From positions 1-64,000 of the forward strand of contig DASYYH010000008.1 in assembly GCA_035934015.1 (NCBI GenBank): a DNA stretch of 64,000 nt. The letters run 5' to 3'. Position numbers and translations under genes: made by a program. Positions 9,429 through 18,126 of this stretch are shown here, piece by piece (position 1 is the first letter of the stretch; each line of letters opens with the position of its first letter). The DNA comes from Candidatus Acidiferrales bacterium. GTDB lineage: Bacteria > Acidobacteriota > Terriglobia > Acidiferrales > UBA7541. The notes under the pieces were generated by a model. It was not told the origin of the DNA, did not search any database, and worked only from the letters and a program-made list of their open reading frames with translations.

Positions 9429-11159
9429 TTGGCAAATGCGCGCATCATCGGTCTGGCGGCCCTGGTTTTTGGGTTAATCGCCGTGGGCATTTCGCCCACG
9501 TCGGCCGAATCTCGCGACGGGCGAATTGCGGGAGTCGTGCTGGATGGTTCGGGTGTGCCGCAGATGGGAGCGACGGTCGTGATCACGGCCGAATCGCTGC
9601 TGACCGGCGACCCGGTTCAATTGCTCACCAATGAACGCGGACACTTCGCCACGCCGGCGCTCGAGCCAGGGCTGTATACGCTGCGCGTGACGCTCGCGGG
9701 TTTCCTGCCGACGCTTGCTTCGAATGTCCGCGTGAGCAGCAGCCGGACGACGAGCGTTGAAATCGAACTTGGCTCGATGTTGAGCGGTCTCACGGACCTG
9801 CGACGCCGCCCGAATCAGCATCCACAGGAAGGCGAGTGGGGATGGGTCCTGCGGACGTCGCCCGGGACGCGGCCGATCCTTCGCTGGCGCGATGACGGTA
9901 TCCTGCTTTCGGGCGCCGGAGAATCAAGCAGCGCGGAGAACCTGGAAGAAAATCATCGGCTGCGAAGCCGTGTGGACGTGACTTCCGGCGTTCGGCCAGG
10001 AGCAGCCACCAGTTTTTCTGATTCGCCGGCGACTACGGTTGCTTATGACGAGAGCGTGGGAGCGACAGGCCAACTGCTGATTGCCGGCCAGTTCAGCTAT
10101 GAAAGCGACACGTCGAATGGCGGCTTCGCCACGGTTTGGCTGCCGCAGGGCGATGCCAAATTTGGACCGCGAACGAGTTTGGCGGTGCGGCAATCGCGCC
10201 TCGGCCCCAACGGCCCTGTCTTCCGCGGGTTGCGGCTGGATCAAGAGGGCACGCTAGCGCTGACCGACAACGTGACGCTGCGATACGGCGCCGAATATCT
10301 CCTGACCGGACTTGGGAGTGACAATACTGCGGGTTTGCGTCCGCGCGCGGAGATTGCCGCGAGACTCGGCGGTGGCTGGGAAGCTTCGGCTGTGGTTGCT
10401 TCCAGACCGTGGCCGGAATCCAGTCCGGAAGCGACAGCTCCGATGGAGTCGGCGCTGGATTCGATCGACGAGTTTCCAACCATGCTTTTCCGCAATGACC
10501 GTCCGGTCCTTGAGGACGGCTGGCACGAAGAGCTCGCCGTCGAGCATATTTTCCGCCGGCACAGCCGCGTGATGCTCTCGGCCTTCCATGACCAATCAAA
10601 AGACACGGCCGTCTTCGGCCAGGGCGCGTCCGTGAGCGGCAACCCCAATTTCCTGCAGGACTTCTTCACGAATGGCTTTGCATACGACGCGGGAAATTCG
10701 AGCTCCTGGGGAATGCGGGCGGCCTACCAGCAGAAATTTTCGAAGGATTTATCGACGACTCTTGTATATGCATATTCCGGCGCGCTCTCTCCCACCGCGG
10801 ATCCTTCCACGAATCAGGAATTACGGACTTTGCTGGCGACGACGTATCACAGCAGCATCGCAGGATCGGTTTCCTCGAAGGTTCCGGTGCTCGGCACAGA
10901 GGTGACGACAGGATACAAATGGATTGGCGGAACGGTGGTTTCCCGGCAGGATGAGTATGGCGAAGCGCTCTTCCAATTGGACCCATACTTCAACCTGGTG
11001 GTCCGCCAGCCGATTCCGTGCCTGCATCATATGGAGGCAGTAGCCGACTTCGGGAATCTTTTGGCGCAAGGGTACGTTCCGATGACGACGCGGGATGGCA
11101 ATCTGGTGATGGTGGCGGCGTATCGGACATTTCGCGGTGGTGTGAGTCTGCAGTTCTAG
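9429..11159 (+). CDS. Carboxypeptidase-regulatory-like domain protein, probable outer-membrane barrel
   Basis: A 576-aa exported protein. After a signal peptide (GLAALVFGLIAVGISPTSA) comes a carboxypeptidase regulatory-like beta-sandwich (about 30-115: IAGVVLDGSGVPQMGATVVI, GHFATPALEPGLYTLRVTLAGF). The rest is beta-rich with alternating hydrophobic residues and ends GGVSLQF, a typical C-terminal beta-signal for outer-membrane insertion. It resembles a TonB-receptor-like barrel without a recognisable plug. The start is TTG at 9429: GGGAGG lies 6-7 bases upstream, and the nearby ATG at 9436 is out of frame. It is linked to the upstream GWxTD gene by a 19-base gap. Ligand unknown. Confidence 0.78.
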   Translation: MANARIIGLAALVFGLIAVGISPTSAESRDGRIAGVVLDGSGVPQMGATVVITAESLLTGDPVQLLTNERGHFATPALEPGLYTLRVTLAGFLPTLASNVRVSSSRTTSVEIELGSMLSGLTDLRRRPNQHPQEGEWGWVLRTSPGTRPILRWRDDGILLSGAGESSSAENLEENHRLRSRVDVTSGVRPGAATSFSDSPATTVAYDESVGATGQLLIAGQFSYESDTSNGGFATVWLPQGDAKFGPRTSLAVRQSRLGPNGPVFRGLRLDQEGTLALTDNVTLRYGAEYLLTGLGSDNTAGLRPRAEIAARLGGGWEASAVVASRPWPESSPEATAPMESALDSIDEFPTMLFRNDRPVLEDGWHEELAVEHIFRRHSRVMLSAFHDQSKDTAVFGQGASVSGNPNFLQDFFTNGFAYDAGNSSSWGMRAAYQQKFSKDLSTTLVYAYSGALSPTADPSTNQELRTLLATTYHSSIAGSVSSKVPVLGTEVTTGYKWIGGTVVSRQDEYGEALFQLDPYFNLVVRQPIPCLHHMEAVADFGNLLAQGYVPMTTRDGNLVMVAAYRTFRGGVSLQF

Positions 11160-11347
11160 TCCCTGAATTTGGTATACCGATTGTGGAATACGATCTACAG
11201 AATCCTGGAAGTCTTCGGTGTGCGCCCTGCGACATCGGCTTAAGCCAAAGATTTAGAAGACATTATGTCTTGGCTGAGTTACCATCTTTTGGAATATGAC
11301 GTGCTGAGTATTTGGGGGATTAGTGTCGTTGTTCTTAGGCGCTCTGG

Positions 11348-14167
11348 ATGAATGACAGCATACGAACGCGTCTGGTAGCGGCAGTTCTGGCATTTCTGAC
11401 TGTCGCGGCGGTCGTTTTCGGCGTTTTGAACTACCGACAGCGATCGCAATTTGCCATGCCGGACGACGGCGTAACCTGGCTGGACACTTCCTCTGGCGTT
11501 CAGGCGTGGCGTGTGGAGGCCAATTCTCCGGCCGTGCGTGCTGGAATTCACGCCGGAGATACAGTTCAATCCGTCAATGGCGTCCACATAGAACGCGCGC
11601 CGCAGGTGACGCAGCAATTGTGGCGTGCCGGCGTATGGTCGCGAGTTGAGTACCGACTGACGCGCAATGGCATAGCATTCGAAGCGAACCTTGTCACGGC
11701 GCCAGCGGAACGCCCCAGCCTGATCTGGAATAGCTTCGGCATCCTGTCGTTACTGTATCTTTTCATTGGTCTTTTTATTTTCATTCGCCGCTGGTCGGCG
11801 CCGCGCGCGATTCATTTCTATCTATTTTGTCTGGTTTCCTTCATTTTTTACGCGTTCCACTACAGCGGAAAGCTGAATTCTTTTGATTGGACGATTTACT
11901 GGTCGAATGTTGCCGCTCTTCTGCTGCAGGCTGCGCTGCTGGTGCATTTCGCGCTGGTCTTTCCGCAGAGGCGCGTGCGGAATCTCAAGCTCTGGCTCGC
12001 GGGGGTTTACGCTGTTCCGCTGGCATTTCTCGCGCTGCATGTCAGCGTAGCGTCTGGCACGCTGGACCTGATGCCTTCGATCGAGAGCCGCTTCTTTCTC
12101 GACCAGGCAGAATTCGCGTATTGGGCCGCGTACTTTCTGGTTGCGGCGTTCATTTTCCTCGATAGCTATCGGCGGGCGCCGAGCGGGCTGGTGCGGCAAC
12201 AATTGAAGTGGGTCACCTTCGGCACATTCGCAGGCGTCGTGCCATTTCTGGCGTGTTACATCGTTCCCTTCCTCATGGGCATCGTGCCCTCGGGCTGGAT
12301 GACGGCTTCGGCTTTCTCGCTTGTCCTCATCCCTCTGTGTTTTGGCTACGCCATCATTCGCTATCGCTTGATGGATGTGGACATCATCTTCAAGCGCGGG
12401 CTTGCCTATACGCTAGCCACTGCGGCTGTTGTCGCGGTGTATTTCGCCGTGGTGGCGATGATCGGCTTGCTGTTTCATTCGACGGGTTCGGTGGGCACGG
12501 TGGGAACGCTCATCGCTATCGTTGTGGCCGCAATTCTCTTCCAGCCCGTGCGCGACTGGATGCAGGCGCGGCTGGATCATTTCTTTTATCGCGACCGGCT
12601 GAATTACCGTCGTACGCTGATCGAATTTGGCCGCACATTGACAAACGAAGTGCGCATCGATCCCCTGCTGGGTTCCGTGCTGGACCGCATCTCGCAAACT
12701 CTGCTTGTGGACCGGCTGGCGATTTTCCTGGAAGATCCCGCTAAGCCCGGGACGTTCCTCTTTTCGCGCTCGCTTGGGTTCCACGCCGAATCACGCTTGG
12801 ATTTGAGTTTCTTGAATCTGGCGGAGCGGCCGGCGCTGGCGCAGACGTGCTTGTTCTTCGAATCGGCGCGAAGCTCGAGCGAATCGGAATCCGTGCGGCG
12901 GACGCTGGAAATTCTTGGGCTGAATTACTTCATCTCCTGCCGCTTCCGCGACCGCATTGTGGCCGTGCTGGGGCTGGGCAAAACCGTCGACGGCGATTAC
13001 CTGAGCAGCGACGACATCGAACTGCTGGATACGATCGGGAGCTATGTGGCCATCGCGATCGAAAACGCGCAACTGTACAACTCGCTCGAGCAAAAGGCGA
13101 CGCAGATCGAGCGGCTGAAGGAATTCCACGAGAACATCATCGAATCGCTCTACATCGGCGTGCTGACCGTGGACCTCGAAGACCGCATCGAATCGTGGAA
13201 TCCGCAAATGGAGAGGATGCTGGGCATTTCTCGCAATGAAGCGGTGACGCATACGCTCGACGAGATATTGCCGGCGGATTTGGTGGCGGAGATGGCTTCG
13301 CGCTCGAGCGACGAACGCGTGGCGAGCATCTACAAATTCCGCCTGTATAACCGCGATGGCCGGCGCTACGTCGTCAATGCGTCGTTCGCACCGCTGATCG
13401 GCAAGAACGGCGAACGGCTGGGGCGGCTCATCCTGCTGGACGACATCACGCAGCGCGTGCGGCTGGAAGAGCAGATGGTGCAAAACGAGAAACTGACATC
13501 GCTCGGCTTGCTGGCGGCGGGCGTGGCGCATGAAGTGAATACGCCGCTTGCCGTGATTTCGAACTATACGCAGATGCTGGCCAAGCAGATTCCCGCCGAA
13601 GATTTGCGGCAGAAGACGATTGACAAGATCGTGAAGCAGACTTTCCGGGCCAGCGAGATCGTGAATAATTTGCTGAACTTCTCGCGCACGGGCGGCGCGG
13701 AGTTCGTGGAAGTGAGCCTGAACACGATCATCGATGAAACTCTCACGCTGGTACAGCACCCCTTCAAGACGGCGCGAGTCAACGTGATTCGCAATTTCGG
13801 AGAGCAATTACCGCTTGTCCTGGGATCGACGACGCGGCTTCAGCAGGTTTTCCTGAATCTTTTCATGAACGCGCGCGACGCCATGCCGGATGGAGGAATG
13901 CTGGAAGTGCGCACGTTTGCGCAGAATGGCTCGGTTGAGGTGGAAGTGACGGATACGGGAATCGGCATCCGTCCGGAGCATTTGCACCGCGTTTTTGATC
14001 CATTTTTCACGACAAAATCTTCGGGTCGGGGCACAGGATTGGGACTTTCCGTCAGCTACGGCATTATCAAAGAGCATGCGGGAAAACTGGAAGTACGGTC
14101 GACGCCGGAAAAAGGGACTTCGTTCCGGCTCGAGTTCCCCGTAGCAAAGAGGGCTGTGCATGCCTAG
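11348..14167 (+). CDS. Membrane sensor histidine kinase with PDZ, GAF and PAS domains
   Basis: A 939-aa sensor. An N-terminal transmembrane helix (about 9-27) leads to an extracytoplasmic PDZ-like domain (about 45-118; GIHAGDTVQSVNGVHIE). It is followed by seven or eight further transmembrane segments (about 130-400), a GAF domain (about 430-575), a PAS domain (about 595-705), a HisKA domain with GVAHEVNTP (phospho-acceptor H728), and HATPase_c with N-, G1- and G2-box motifs (MNARDAMPDGG, DTGIGI, GRGTGLGLSVSYGI). It overlaps the downstream NtrC-type regulator by 8 bases, so they almost certainly form a two-component pair. Stimulus unknown; the PDZ suggests sensing of an exposed protein C-terminus, by analogy only. 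Confidence 0.93.
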   Translation: MNDSIRTRLVAAVLAFLTVAAVVFGVLNYRQRSQFAMPDDGVTWLDTSSGVQAWRVEANSPAVRAGIHAGDTVQSVNGVHIERAPQVTQQLWRAGVWSRVEYRLTRNGIAFEANLVTAPAERPSLIWNSFGILSLLYLFIGLFIFIRRWSAPRAIHFYLFCLVSFIFYAFHYSGKLNSFDWTIYWSNVAALLLQAALLVHFALVFPQRRVRNLKLWLAGVYAVPLAFLALHVSVASGTLDLMPSIESRFFLDQAEFAYWAAYFLVAAFIFLDSYRRAPSGLVRQQLKWVTFGTFAGVVPFLACYIVPFLMGIVPSGWMTASAFSLVLIPLCFGYAIIRYRLMDVDIIFKRGLAYTLATAAVVAVYFAVVAMIGLLFHSTGSVGTVGTLIAIVVAAILFQPVRDWMQARLDHFFYRDRLNYRRTLIEFGRTLTNEVRIDPLLGSVLDRISQTLLVDRLAIFLEDPAKPGTFLFSRSLGFHAESRLDLSFLNLAERPALAQTCLFFESARSSSESESVRRTLEILGLNYFISCRFRDRIVAVLGLGKTVDGDYLSSDDIELLDTIGSYVAIAIENAQLYNSLEQKATQIERLKEFHENIIESLYIGVLTVDLEDRIESWNPQMERMLGISRNEAVTHTLDEILPADLVAEMASRSSDERVASIYKFRLYNRDGRRYVVNASFAPLIGKNGERLGRLILLDDITQRVRLEEQMVQNEKLTSLGLLAAGVAHEVNTPLAVISNYTQMLAKQIPAEDLRQKTIDKIVKQTFRASEIVNNLLNFSRTGGAEFVEVSLNTIIDETLTLVQHPFKTARVNVIRNFGEQLPLVLGSTTRLQQVFLNLFMNARDAMPDGGMLEVRTFAQNGSVEVEVTDTGIGIRPEHLHRVFDPFFTTKSSGRGTGLGLSVSYGIIKEHAGKLEVRSTPEKGTSFRLEFPVAKRAVHA

Positions 14168-15653
14168 AGGATCGATACTTGTCATTGACGACGAAGTGGA
14201 GATTCGCGAAGGGCTGCAGGCTCTTCTCAGCTCGGAAGATTATATTGTGACCGAAGCAGAGACAGGCGAAGCGGGCCTAGCGCGCCTGGAAGACCGTCCG
14301 TTCGATTTGCTGCTGCTCGACGTCAGCCTGCCGGACCGCAACGGGCTCGACCTGCTGCGCGAAATTCACAGCCGCGACCCGCATCTTTCCATCATTTTGA
14401 TTACCGCGTTTGGCTCCATCGACATGGCGCGCGCGGCCTTCAAAAATGGCGCGCAGGACTACATTACGAAGCCGTGGTCCAATGACGAATTGCTCGCACA
14501 GGTGTCGATTGCCATCGAAGGCAGCCGCTTGCGCGAAGAGAATGTGCAGCTCAAGCGCGCGCTCAAGGAACGGTATAACTTCCCGAATATCGTCGGCAAA
14601 AGCGAAAAGATGCTGGCGGTGCTCGATCTGGTGACGCAGGTGGCTCCTTCGCGCTCGACTGTGCTGATCAGCGGGGAAAGCGGCACGGGAAAAGAGCTGA
14701 TCGCCAAAGCGATTCACGCGGCTTCGACGCGCGCGGAAAAACCCTTTGTACCCGTGAATACCGGTTCGATTCCTGTCGACCTGCTCGAATCGCAGCTTTT
14801 TGGCCACGTGCGAGGCGCGTTCACGAGCGCGGTGAGCTCCAAGAAGGGGCTTTTCGAAGTGGCGGATCAGGGAACGATTTTCTTCGACGAAATCAGCACG
14901 ATCAGCCCGGAGACGCAAGCCAAGCTTCTGCGCGTGATTCAAGAGCGCGAATTCATGCGTCTGGGCGCGACGGACACGATCAAGGTGGATGTGCGCATCA
15001 TCGCCGCGTCGAATGAGGATTTGCTTTCGCTTGTGCATGCGGGGCGTTTTCGCGAGGACCTTTACCATCGCTTGAACGTCATCAAAATTGCCCTGCCGCC
15101 ACTGCGCGAACGCAAGGAAGATATTCCGCTGCTTGTGCACCGGTTCATCGAGCACTTCTCGAAGGACAACGAGAAGCCGCTGCGGCATTTTTCGCATTCC
15201 GCGATGCGCGTTCTGGTGGATTACGACTGGCCGGGAAACGTGCGCGAGCTGGAAAACGTGGTGGAGCGCGCGATTGTCTTATCCACGCAGGATACGATGG
15301 ATCTGGATTTGCTTCCGGAAAACGTGCGCAGCCGCGAGGTGGCGAAGGGCGTACGGCTGCAGCTCGCGGAATTTTTGCCGCCGATGCCCGGCGAATCAGG
15401 ATCGCGTCCCAGCACGCGCTCGCTCTTTGAGATCCTGGAAGAAGTCGAGCGGCGAATCATCCTCGACATGCTGGAACATTCCAATTGGAACCAGACCGAG
15501 GCCGCGGAGCGCTTTCAGATTCCCCTCTCAACGCTCAACCAGAAAATCAAGCGCCTGGGCATCGAAACGCGGCGGCGCAACAATCCCGCGCGCGGTGCCG
15601 CGGCGGCCGGTTCGCAGTATTCCGATGCCGCGAATTACACCGCCTCGAAGTAA
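14160..15653 (+). CDS. Sigma-54-dependent response regulator, NtrC family
   Basis: A 497-aa regulator. The receiver domain has acidic D10/D11 and phospho-acceptor D54 (LLLLDVSLPDRNG). A central AAA+ domain carries Walker A GESGTGKE (172-179), Walker B IFFDEI, and an arginine-finger region ending FREDLYHRLNV. A Fis-type HTH (NQTEAAERFQIPLSTLNQKI) is near the C-terminus. The sigma-54-contacting loop reads GAFTSA (219-224) instead of GAFTGA. The start codon lies inside the kinase gene, 8 bases before its stop. It should activate sigma-54 promoters upon phosphorylation by the kinase; I did not find a convincing sigma-54 site within the window. Confidence 0.94.
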   Translation: MPRGSILVIDDEVEIREGLQALLSSEDYIVTEAETGEAGLARLEDRPFDLLLLDVSLPDRNGLDLLREIHSRDPHLSIILITAFGSIDMARAAFKNGAQDYITKPWSNDELLAQVSIAIEGSRLREENVQLKRALKERYNFPNIVGKSEKMLAVLDLVTQVAPSRSTVLISGESGTGKELIAKAIHAASTRAEKPFVPVNTGSIPVDLLESQLFGHVRGAFTSAVSSKKGLFEVADQGTIFFDEISTISPETQAKLLRVIQEREFMRLGATDTIKVDVRIIAASNEDLLSLVHAGRFREDLYHRLNVIKIALPPLRERKEDIPLLVHRFIEHFSKDNEKPLRHFSHSAMRVLVDYDWPGNVRELENVVERAIVLSTQDTMDLDLLPENVRSREVAKGVRLQLAEFLPPMPGESGSRPSTRSLFEILEEVERRIILDMLEHSNWNQTEAAERFQIPLSTLNQKIKRLGIETRRRNNPARGAAAAGSQYSDAANYTASK

Positions 15654-15682
15654 ATCTCCCTTGTAGTCTGAATCTGCGCGAG

Positions 15683-16231
15683 TTACTTCGCCGTCCCGGC
15701 CGCTTTCCAGCCGCGCGGCATAAGCGTCGTAGTCAAATCCAGGCCGGACAAATCGACGCCGGTCAAATCCGTCTCGCGCAGGATGGTGGTGGTCACATCC
15801 GCGCCTTGCAACTGCGCGCCGCGGATATTCGCGTAGCGGAAATTGGCCGCGCGAAGATTGGCACGGCGCAGAATCGCGCCGCTCAGGTCCGCGCGGAACA
15901 ATTCCACGCCGCCGAGCTGCGCTTCGGTGAGATCCGCGCCGGCGAAAATCGTTTCCGTCAAATCGCAGCCCCGCAAATCGGCGCGCTTCATATTTGCTTT
16001 GCTGAAATCGGCGGCACCCAATCTGGCGTCGCGGAGGTCGGCTCCGGCAAGATTGGCGCCGTGGAAAAGCGCGTAGGCGAGGTTCGCGCCTTGAAGGTTG
16101 ATATCCGCCAGATCCGCGCCGGAAAAATCCGCGCGTACTCCGCCTTCCTGCCCCTTCGTGAATTTCACGTGCGATTCGATAATTTCCGAGACTCGCTTGC
16201 CATTATGACGAACACTTTTCGGAGATTTCAG
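15683..16231 (-). CDS. Pentapeptide-repeat protein, probable CTG start
   Basis: A 182-aa protein whose core (from about residue 33) is a run of A(D/N)Lxx pentapeptides such as ADFSGADLADINLQGANL, expected to form a right-handed quadrilateral beta-helix. Function cannot be assigned; some relatives mimic DNA and protect gyrase. The first ATG/GTG/TTG in frame is a GTG at 16168 without an SD. In frame 63 bases upstream is a CTG at 16231, preceded by a perfect AAGGAGG (16237-16243) at 5-base spacing. The intervening residues (VSEIIESHVKFTKGQEGG) resemble the usual lead-in of this family. I therefore place the start at the CTG. Confidence 0.75.
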   Translation of the reverse strand: MKSPKSVRHNGKRVSEIIESHVKFTKGQEGGVRADFSGADLADINLQGANLAYALFHGANLAGADLRDARLGAADFSKANMKRADLRGCDLTETIFAGADLTEAQLGGVELFRADLSGAILRRANLRAANFRYANIRGAQLQGADVTTTILRETDLTGVDLSGLDLTTTLMPRGWKAAGTAK

Positions 16232-16453
16232 ATCTGCCTCCTTCTCTCTTAGCAGGTTTCTGTGCCCCCGTATTTTACTAGAAATTGGGCCGCTTCTTTA
16301 CCTTGCGATTTATCCCTACCGCGATTTCTGTGGTAAGTTGGTTGTAGTAGTCAGCGCGTCCATCGAGGTTGGGCCTTGCGGCTTGCGGCGGTTTCCTTCC
16401 GGCATGCGGTTTGCGATGTAATCTCCGGGCTTCGCGCGCGTGCGCTGATTTCC

Positions 16454-17491
16454 ATGAGATGGGTTTTACTTGCGGTCGTCTTCACGACTACGGCGGGAAT
16501 TTTGGCCGCGGGAGTTGTTATGCCGCACCTCTCGCTGGCCCAACAGGATCAGGAAAACTCCGAAGAGATCGTCGCGAATCTTTACGCTGGGCGAGTCGTC
16601 GTGGGCGTGGCGAAGGACGGAATCGTGGTCGCTACGCTCGAAAACCCGATTGAGCCTGGAACGCGGCCGCCGATGATTGTTTCTCTGGCCAGCGAAGGCA
16701 TTGCCGTCGTTCTAGGCGCGGGCGATTGGTGGCTGCCCGACGAACAAAAAGAACTTGCGCGGCTGGACCAGGAACTGCCCCGGCTCCCTGCCATAGGAGG
16801 AGGGGTTGAGGCGCCGCATCTGACGACGGGCGCGGGGGAAGACACAGGAGAGGCGACAGACATCGAGAGGCTCGCGGACCGCGTGCGCGTCCGGCTGGAC
16901 CAAATTGCGCGCCATATTCATGGGGACCTGCATCTCGGCGAGGACGAGCCGATTCTCGAAATTGTTCTGGCGGACTACGCGCAGGATTACGGCCCGGAGG
17001 TCTGGCTCATTTCCTATTCGCTGAAGCAGGAACCCGAGCAAGGAGATTTTTGGCAGACGCGCGCGCTTCAGCCGCAATATACCCAGTTGTGGCCACCGGA
17101 AAAGGGCGCGGCGCAAGGACTCGTGGAAGTGAGTTATCCGACTGTGCCGACGAACGACACGCTCGAAACGCTCGTGGCTGCCGGCGATTCGCGCATCAAC
17201 GCGGCGATTTCCGCGGCTCCGGGCATGCGCGCCATTTCAGAGCAAATTCTGGATGGCAAGATCGAAAAGTTGCAGGCGGTGGACGTTGCCGCATTTCTCC
17301 GCACTTCGCTGCAAGCGAGTGCCCCTCCGAATGCGCGAATGATCGAAGCGGAAGTGAACAAGGATATGGGAGTCGGCTGGTTCATTGCCCCGCCGCCCGA
17401 AGTTCCGCTGCCGGGAAGCGAATCGGCGCGCCCCGCGAACGCGCCGAGCCTGGTGCATCCTGGTAAGCCAACAGGCCCGGGCGAATTCTGA
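16454..17491 (+). CDS. Secreted or membrane-anchored hypothetical protein
   Basis: A 345-aa protein of unknown family. The N-terminus is a signal peptide or anchor (MRWVLLAVVFTTTAGILAAG). The body has an early beta-rich module (GRVVVGVAKDGIVVATLENP, SEGIAVVLGAGDWW), a helical middle (IERLADRVRVRLDQIARHIH) and a Pro-rich tail (PPPEVPLPGSE, GKPTGPGEF). ATG at 16454 is chosen because it starts the hydrophobic signal; the open frame from 16376 would put 26 residues in front. It converges on purE with a 29-base gap. No catalytic motif was seen. Confidence 0.7.
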   Translation: MRWVLLAVVFTTTAGILAAGVVMPHLSLAQQDQENSEEIVANLYAGRVVVGVAKDGIVVATLENPIEPGTRPPMIVSLASEGIAVVLGAGDWWLPDEQKELARLDQELPRLPAIGGGVEAPHLTTGAGEDTGEATDIERLADRVRVRLDQIARHIHGDLHLGEDEPILEIVLADYAQDYGPEVWLISYSLKQEPEQGDFWQTRALQPQYTQLWPPEKGAAQGLVEVSYPTVPTNDTLETLVAAGDSRINAAISAAPGMRAISEQILDGKIEKLQAVDVAAFLRTSLQASAPPNARMIEAEVNKDMGVGWFIAPPPEVPLPGSESARPANAPSLVHPGKPTGPGEF

Positions 17492-17520
17492 AATTCGGCG
17501 AATAACCTGCAAAAGCAGAA

Positions 17521-18048
17521 CTATTTTTTCTCGGCGATTTCACGCTTCAACCGCGCACTCTTCTCCGCGACGCCGGCGTCGAGTTCTTTCTTATAGTCCG
17601 CGAGCCTGCGGGCGATTTCCGCGTCCGACAGAGCGAGAATCTGCGCGGCGAAAATTCCGGCGTTCGTTGCGCCTGGCTTTCCGATGGCCATCGTTGCCAC
17701 GGATACGCCGCCTGGCATTTGCACGGTGGAAAGCAAAGAATCCATGCCATTCAGCGAAGTGGAGGGCATCGGCACGCCGATGACCGGCAGCGTGGTTAGC
17801 GCCGCGACCACTCCGGCCAAATGCGCTGCGCCGCCTGCGCCGACAATGATGGCTTTCAAACCGCGCCTGGCCGCTGTTTCGGCATATTCCGCAGCACGCG
17901 CGGGCGAACGATGCGCGGAGACAACTTCGACTTCAAATCCGATGCCGAATTTTTCCAGCATGCGGCCGGCCTCGGCCATCACCGGATAATCGGAATCCGA
18001 GCCCATGATTACGCCTACAAGTGCTTTTGCATTTTGCTTTGCCGCCAC
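17521..18048 (-). CDS. purE: N5-carboxyaminoimidazole ribonucleotide mutase (PurE, class I)
   Basis: A 175-aa protein with the hallmark PurE motifs: VGVIMGSDSDYPVM at the phosphate-binding N-terminus, SAHRSP with the catalytic histidine, and GAGGAAHLAGVVAALT. It converts N5-CAIR to CAIR in de novo purine synthesis. No purK gene is adjacent. It lies 78 bases downstream of purD on the same strand, so the two are probably co-transcribed. The C-terminal helix is Lys/Glu rich (KKELDAGVAEKSARLKREI). Length fits class I enzymes. Confidence 0.96.
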   Translation of the reverse strand: MAAKQNAKALVGVIMGSDSDYPVMAEAGRMLEKFGIGFEVEVVSAHRSPARAAEYAETAARRGLKAIIVGAGGAAHLAGVVAALTTLPVIGVPMPSTSLNGMDSLLSTVQMPGGVSVATMAIGKPGATNAGIFAAQILALSDAEIARRLADYKKELDAGVAEKSARLKREIAEKK

Positions 18049-18126
18049 CTCGCCTCCTTTAAGGATGGAATTTTGCTTCTGCGTGCTGCGTTACAGTGGA
18101 TTCAGGATTCTTTTTGCGCCCTCTGC

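Noticed and set aside
12791-13807. Long 338-codon open frame on the minus strand inside the histidine kinase gene
   Set aside because: It lies antisense to well-defined GAF, PAS and HisKA domains; its product is His/Arg/Gln rich with no known motif, as expected of an antisense shadow in GC-rich DNA.
15279-15287. TTATCCACG, one mismatch from a DnaA box
   Set aside because: A single copy inside the NtrC-type coding sequence with no cluster around it; chance match.
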